DNA of 64,000 nt, taken from positions 20,604,001 to 20,668,000 of the forward strand of contig NC_089981.1 in the NCBI RefSeq assembly GCF_036417845.1, written 5' to 3'. Position 1 is the stretch's first letter, and every line of letters starts with the position of its first letter. Below the pieces are notes generated by a model, which saw only the letters and a program-made list of their open reading frames with translations, was not told the origin of the DNA and did not search any database. This document shows, piece by piece, positions 63,790-64,000 of this stretch. A program made the position numbers and the translations under genes. This DNA is from Apteryx mantelli. Taxonomy: Eukaryota > Chordata > Aves > Apterygiformes > Apterygidae.

Positions 63790-64000
63790 GTAAGGTCTCA
63801 AGTCTCCAAGCGAAGACTCATAGTCCGGTATTGTCCTTGGTGGCCTGACTGGGCGTAAATCAGTGTCTTCGATGATTGGAGCTGCTGTTTGTTCTTTGCG
63901 TTTTTGTCTCGTTTCTGACGTGTTTTAGTGTTACTGGATTCGTGCTCCAGCTACTGGTGTTGGAGATTTGGGTAGAATGTGATGTCTCCGTAGTTTGTGA
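63790..64000 (+). other. MRPL21: MRPL21 intron 3, truncated by the window edge
   Basis: It begins GTAAGG. No further exon before the edge. Confidence 0.75.

Overview
The window is vertebrate nuclear DNA, most likely from a bird. All coding sequence is split into short exons with GT-AG introns. The four genes found match vertebrate orthologues almost residue for residue. The SYT12 locus is very GC-rich with introns of only about 100-280 bp. Interspersed repeats are sparse and old: a CR1-like fragment and MIR/CORE-SINE-like remnants. No other kind of replicon, prophage, CRISPR array or operon is present. Family assignments rest on remembered human protein sequences, because no search could be run.

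Layout: (1) 1-9370, + strand, the last three coding exons and the 3' UTR of PTDSS2 (phosphatidylserine synthase 2). (2) 9371-about 13700, intergenic DNA with no recognisable gene. (3) About 13700-19590, + strand, a CpG-rich promoter region followed by the whole coding sequence of SYT12 (synaptotagmin-12; 7 coding exons, 418 residues). (4) 20206-61111, - strand, the complete 15-exon IGHMBP2 (SMUBP-2, an SF1B RNA/DNA helicase; 981 residues, with R3H and AN1 domains), convergent with SYT12. (5) From 61179 to the right edge, + strand, the first three exons of MRPL21 (mitochondrial ribosomal protein bL21m), divergent from IGHMBP2. The two start codons are only 67 bp apart in a CpG-rich bidirectional promoter.

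The genes do not form one pathway: PTDSS2 makes phospholipid in the ER, SYT12 is a synaptic vesicle protein, and IGHMBP2 and MRPL21 both serve translation (cytosolic and mitochondrial) and share a promoter. The main points of interest are a 46-bp minisatellite of about 47 copies that fills most of IGHMBP2 intron 1 and stops about 65 bp from the exon 1 splice donor; mirrored CCATGG start sites of IGHMBP2 and MRPL21 that are in frame on both strands; an apparent absence of the known PKA site in SYT12; an intronic CpG patch that could be an alternative IGHMBP2 promoter; and AT-rich, homeodomain-site-rich candidate regulatory elements in IGHMBP2 intron 8. I found no wholly new biological system.
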